Below the pieces are notes generated by a model. The model had not been told where the DNA came from. It saw nothing but the letters and a program-made list of their open reading frames with translations, and did no database searches. Of a stretch of 52,560 nucleotides of DNA, positions 49,608 through 52,560 are shown piece by piece. This DNA comes from an uncultured bacterium (GTDB taxonomy: Bacteria; Spirochaetota; UBA4802; JAGODF01). Where the stretch lies: the NCBI GenBank assembly GCA_937921485.1, contig CAKZSV010000037.1, forward strand, positions 1 through 52,560. The letters are read 5' to 3'. Position 1 is the first letter of the stretch. Each line of letters starts with the position of its first letter. The translations under genes and the position numbers were made by a program.

Positions 49608-50890
49608 ACATTCCTCCAAAATACATATTTTTCTTCATCCAGCAGAGCATCCGGTAAAATTATTCTTTTCCCGAATGAACAGGCTGCATCAAGCGCTTGA
49701 AGACCAATTCGTTTTGTAAGCACCCAGATCGTTTCATAATTAATCTTTTTATTTTCAAGTTTTTCAATAAAACCGTCGGTAAAAATGACAATAATCGGAT
49801 CATGCTTCTTATTTTTATCTTTGTATGAAAAAATATCTTCCAGATTTGTGTTGCCTCTACCATACACGGACGAAAGCGTTCCTTCAAAATCGTATGTCCT
49901 TCTGATGGCTGAATCGCATTCTACAATTGTAATATTTTTCGTTACATTCTGCATCCATTGAAGTTCCCGCTCAATCATTGCAAATTCATTTTCCGTCATG
50001 CTCCCACTCGTATCTATTCCGACCAATAAATGATAATTTCTTGACATATACTTTTTTCCAGGTATTATTCCCACCATGTCGGGAAAACGCCTGTTCGGTC
50101 TTTTCAATGTCGTTGTAAGATATGATTTTTTTATTGAAGAAGTTAAATAATGCTTTAGTTCATAGCAATAATTATGATGTAAGCTTGAACGATCATTAAT
50201 TCGATACTCCTCCACTTGGCTTTCGCTATTTATCGATCTTTTTTTTCGCAGATCATCTTCAATGATACCTTTTTCTTCATTGGGCAAATTGATTTTATTT
50301 ATTACATCTTTTAAAATTTTTAATAGTGATTCTTCGCTTTTTCCAAGAGCTGAAATAATTTCATCACTACGAGTTATTTCTTCAAGCTTTTCAGCTATCG
50401 CTGGGGGCAACAACCTGGCGTTGTGCTTGTACCATTTTGAAATGATCTCATACCGTTCGATGGTTGACTGATATCTTTCAAGGCCGGGAATAATCTTTTG
50501 ATATTCTTGCAGGAATATCCCTTCTTTCGGCAATGGATCTTTTATTAATTCATTGACCGTCAAATCCGCTGCAAGATTGCGTACTACGACATCGAGCCTT
50601 CTATAACGCAAATCGCAATGTCCGAGCATCACATGCAATATTTCGTGCAGGAGCAAGCCGCAAAAACAATTGCGGTACTCATCGTTATTTTCAATAGCGC
50701 GCTTATTAATTAAAAGATGATATTTGCCGCTTTCTTTCTCTTCAGGACCAACTGCCATGACTGCAACTGCATCGGATTCCTGCGGGAAAATAAATGGCAA
50801 TATTTCCCTGAACAGCGAGTAGCGCTTAAGAAAATTCGATTTCATTAGCATTTCTTGAAACCATATAGTAAAATTTCTGTTCTTTTTCAT
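49604..50890 (-). CDS. VWA-domain protein with N-terminal HExxH (DUF2201-like)
   Basis: A 428-residue protein. The N-terminal half contains LLLHEILHVMLGHCDLRY: His82, Glu83, His86 and His91 (HExxHxxxxH) look like a zinc-peptidase site, as in the DUF2201 N-terminal domain. The C-terminal half is a von Willebrand A domain with the MIDAS motif VGIDTSGSMTENE (about residues 290-300), a Thr-containing loop (GRGNTNLEDIF) and the FTDGF strand (about 365). VWA proteins of this kind pair with MoxR ATPases. It starts one base after the MoxR stop and overlaps the next gene by 4 bp. It may be an ATP-dependent protease-like effector or a metal-inserting cochaperone. Confidence 0.85.
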   Translation of the reverse strand: MKKNRNFTIWFQEMLMKSNFLKRYSLFREILPFIFPQESDAVAVMAVGPEEKESGKYHLLINKRAIENNDEYRNCFCGLLLHEILHVMLGHCDLRYRRLDVVVRNLAADLTVNELIKDPLPKEGIFLQEYQKIIPGLERYQSTIERYEIISKWYKHNARLLPPAIAEKLEEITRSDEIISALGKSEESLLKILKDVINKINLPNEEKGIIEDDLRKKRSINSESQVEEYRINDRSSLHHNYCYELKHYLTSSIKKSYLTTTLKRPNRRFPDMVGIIPGKKYMSRNYHLLVGIDTSGSMTENEFAMIERELQWMQNVTKNITIVECDSAIRRTYDFEGTLSSVYGRGNTNLEDIFSYKDKNKKHDPIIVIFTDGFIEKLENKKINYETIWVLTKRIGLQALDAACSFGKRIILPDALLDEEKYVFWRNV

Positions 50891-50891
50891 A

Positions 50892-52193
50892 TCAGGCCTC
50901 TTTCAATTCCTGAGCCGATTTACTGATCCCTTCATATTTTTCCGCGATTTCATCGGGCATGTAGGCGGTAAGACGATCAATTTCTTTGCGCACAATGGGT
51001 TTTTTTAGCATATTCAACAGCAAATCCGGGGTATGACATAATGCAAATACAGCCGCGAGAGCGTAATGCAGATTCACTTTTTTTCGAAAGGTGCTTTTAA
51101 AAAGTTTTTCTAATTTTCCAACATCGCTGACATTTATTCCAAGAATTTTCAGCGCGTGCGGATTTCGCGCAAATGCAATCTGCAGCTGTTCCCGATAATC
51201 TCCAGGCAGCAATTTTAAAAATGATTCGAATGCCGCGAGATTAAACCATCCCTGCCGCATCAGCCGAGGCAAATCATTTTCCTGAATTATTTTCTTTATG
51301 CTATCAACAATGTGCGAAAGTTGATCCTGCGCACCGAGTTCCAGCAGAAGCTGCAATTTTTTCCTGAGGACAGGATCTTTATGCAACTTCACAACAATAT
51401 CTTCATGAGGAACATCACCCATTTCCGAACGCATAACTCTATGAATTCGTTTAATCCATTTGTCTTCCAGCATTGACGAAAAAAACAATTGCAACACGCT
51501 TAAATCTTTTATCTTTTCCTCAGGTAGTGTTTTAAGAATATTCGAAATCATGTGCCATCCCCTCGGCGATATTGCGCCGAAGAATTCTTCTATGTTGAAC
51601 GATTCCGCCATTGAAACGATTGTTTCGTGTAAATCATTAGTTTTCGCCCATTGTAGCCACGCGTCTTTTTCGGGAAAACCCGTCCGCACAAATAAAAAAC
51701 GGTCTCGAAATGCCGGATCCAATTCATCCACAAAATACCTCTTTCCGCTTGAGTCCTCAGCCGGGTTCATTGTGCAAATGAAAATATATCCTTCCGGCAA
51801 AATATATCCGCTTTCAGTAATCTTTTTATGTGTAAGCAAACTCAAAAGCAGCGCGCGTATTAATTCAGGTGCACGATTAATTTCTTCGAAAAGAATTATG
51901 CCATTTCCGGATTGCGGTAAAAACGCCGGAGCGGCATATCCGGTTGTGTTTTCAGCAGTTCGATATGGAAGTCCGAGTATATCCTGCGGTTCAAGCTCGA
52001 GGCAATTGATAACGATTATATCAATTTCTCGATGATATATCTCTTCAAGTTTTTGCTTCGTTTCCATAATAATGCATGTCTTGCCTGTACCGGTTGAGCC
52101 TTCAAAGATTACATTTGTTCTGGCAGCATAGGCTGTTATGATGATATCTGATATTCTATTAGAAGGAACAATTATATTTGCTTTATCGTTCAT
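50892..52193 (-). CDS. MoxR-family AAA+ ATPase
   Basis: A 433-residue AAA+ protein. Seen: Walker A GSTGTGKT (residues 32-39), the MoxR signature LEPQDILGLPYR, Walker B GIILFEEINRAP (98-109; Asp replaced by Glu in the usual DEINRAP), sensor 1 in CTMNPAED (Asn143), the Arg finger region LDPAFRDRFLF (about 159-167), and sensor 2 near ISPRGWHM. The C-terminal 180 residues are helical and unlike other MoxR proteins. It is the first gene of the five-gene operon. MoxR ATPases remodel or activate partner proteins together with a VWA cochaperone. GGAG lies nine bases before the start. Confidence 0.93.
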   Translation of the reverse strand: MNDKANIIVPSNRISDIIITAYAARTNVIFEGSTGTGKTCIIMETKQKLEEIYHREIDIIVINCLELEPQDILGLPYRTAENTTGYAAPAFLPQSGNGIILFEEINRAPELIRALLLSLLTHKKITESGYILPEGYIFICTMNPAEDSSGKRYFVDELDPAFRDRFLFVRTGFPEKDAWLQWAKTNDLHETIVSMAESFNIEEFFGAISPRGWHMISNILKTLPEEKIKDLSVLQLFFSSMLEDKWIKRIHRVMRSEMGDVPHEDIVVKLHKDPVLRKKLQLLLELGAQDQLSHIVDSIKKIIQENDLPRLMRQGWFNLAAFESFLKLLPGDYREQLQIAFARNPHALKILGINVSDVGKLEKLFKSTFRKKVNLHYALAAVFALCHTPDLLLNMLKKPIVRKEIDRLTAYMPDEIAEKYEGISKSAQELKEA

Positions 52194-52485
52194 TGCCCAA
52201 TCTCCAAAGATTATTTTTATAAAGCGAATAATGGAATAATGTAATTATATCGAATTTCTCTTCATGCGTCATGATAGAGCATCGAAAACCATCAAAAAGC
52301 ATGCGAATGTCAGATGATCAACACAAGGCAGGATGAGCATCCAAAAACGCGATGATCGTTGAATGTTTCTGATTTGCCATGCGGTAATGAGAATCAGTCC
52401 ATCATTTGCAGTTTAATACAAAACGCCCGATCGAGCCAATAGCTGCCGGGCGTTCACGTTTTTACAAAATATTACAGGGTGATTA
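52194..52485. other. Intergenic region upstream of the MoxR operon
   Basis: About 290 bp between the acyl-CoA synthetase stop and the MoxR start, both on the minus strand. It holds the terminator-like hairpin at 52422-52454 and must hold the operon promoter, which I cannot pick with confidence in the AT-rich part near 52200-52260. No ORF with a start signal, RNA gene or repeat is seen. Confidence 0.5.
52422..52454 (-). terminator. Probable terminator of the acyl-CoA synthetase gene
   Basis: AACGCCCG (52422-52429) and CGGGCGTT (52447-52454) form an 8-bp GC-rich stem with a 17-nt loop. On the minus strand it is followed by TTGT, a short T tract, 30 bp after the synthetase stop. Confidence 0.55.
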
Positions 52486-52560
52486 CTACTTTGCAAGCTC
52501 TGCTTTCAGTTCCCTCTTGAGAATTTTTCCCGAAGGATTTTTGGGAAGCTTATCAACCAC
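52486..52560 (-). CDS. Acyl-CoA synthetase / AMP-dependent ligase, C-terminal fragment
   Basis: Only the last 24 codons are in the window. They read LPKNPSGKILKRELK before the stop at 52486-52488, which is the A10 motif of AMP-forming ligases (the catalytic Lys of PSGKILKREL), typical of long-chain and medium-chain acyl-CoA synthetases. It is cut by the window edge, so substrate and length are unknown. It would fit the fatty-acid use seen at 21.9-33.4 kb, though it is 20 kb away. Confidence 0.88.
   Translation of the reverse strand: MVDKLPKNPSGKILKRELKAELAK

Noticed and set aside
1..52560. CRISPR array, rRNA operon, prophage or integrase-borne island
   Set aside because: No regular 25-40 bp repeat-spacer array, no rRNA sequence, no integrase, terminase or structural phage gene is seen.

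Overview
The window looks like a chromosome segment of a free-living or environmental member of the Spirochaetota. The clearest pointers are a flagellin with the spirochaete FlaB-type central signature (ASMWFHLGANM, then an IYIGTM block), a SemiSWEET sugar transporter of the Leptospira type, a FadL/UPF0164-like outer-membrane barrel and lipoproteins with relaxed lipoboxes. The species cannot be fixed from the sequence alone.

Layout. 1-6.2 kb: a minus-strand run of polyprenyl diphosphate synthase, a membrane protein, Mfd and a SurA-like lipoprotein, with a tandem repeat at the extreme left edge. 6.4-7.0 kb: a ribbon-helix-helix antitoxin whose PIN-type toxin partner is cut off after about eleven codons at a 118-bp inverted-repeat element. 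7.0-13.9 kb: hisF, a tail-anchored protein, a lone receiver domain, a DUF362 ferredoxin, rlmN, a degenerate kinase/receiver protein followed by a PP2C remnant, and a pseudouridine synthase. 14-19.6 kb: an EF-G paralogue, SemiSWEET, a solitary flagellin with a sigma-28-like promoter, a PAS regulator and a STAS protein. 19.7-21.8 kb: an MFS transporter, a second copy of the inverted-repeat element, tRNA-Arg(CCG) and a cupin-like protein.

21.9-33.4 kb is a lipid-catabolism region. A minus-strand operon (acyl-CoA dehydrogenase, TetR regulator, phosphotransferase-like protein, 3-hydroxyacyl-CoA dehydrogenase, YheT-type hydrolase, SDR oxidoreductase, a FliG-like protein and a small ORF) faces an etfBA pair that would take the electrons of the dehydrogenase. 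A FadL-like barrel and a ComFB protein follow. 33.5-42.4 kb is housekeeping: lon, panB, folK, a DnaC/DnaI-type loader, a pentaheme lipoprotein cytochrome, a cold-shock protein, aroA, an AroH-type chorismate mutase and an exported methyltransferase.

42.4-52.2 kb is visibly more AT-rich and mostly made of unfamiliar genes. It holds an orphan HPr and, as the main point of interest, a tightly packed five-gene minus-strand operon: MoxR AAA+ ATPase, HExxH-VWA protein, large helical protein, coiled-coil protein and a predicted beta-propeller. This matches the general plan of the MoxR-vWA-beta-propeller ternary systems proposed as NTP-dependent conflict or quality-control systems, with two subunits I do not recognise. 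The window closes with the C-terminus of an acyl-CoA synthetase.
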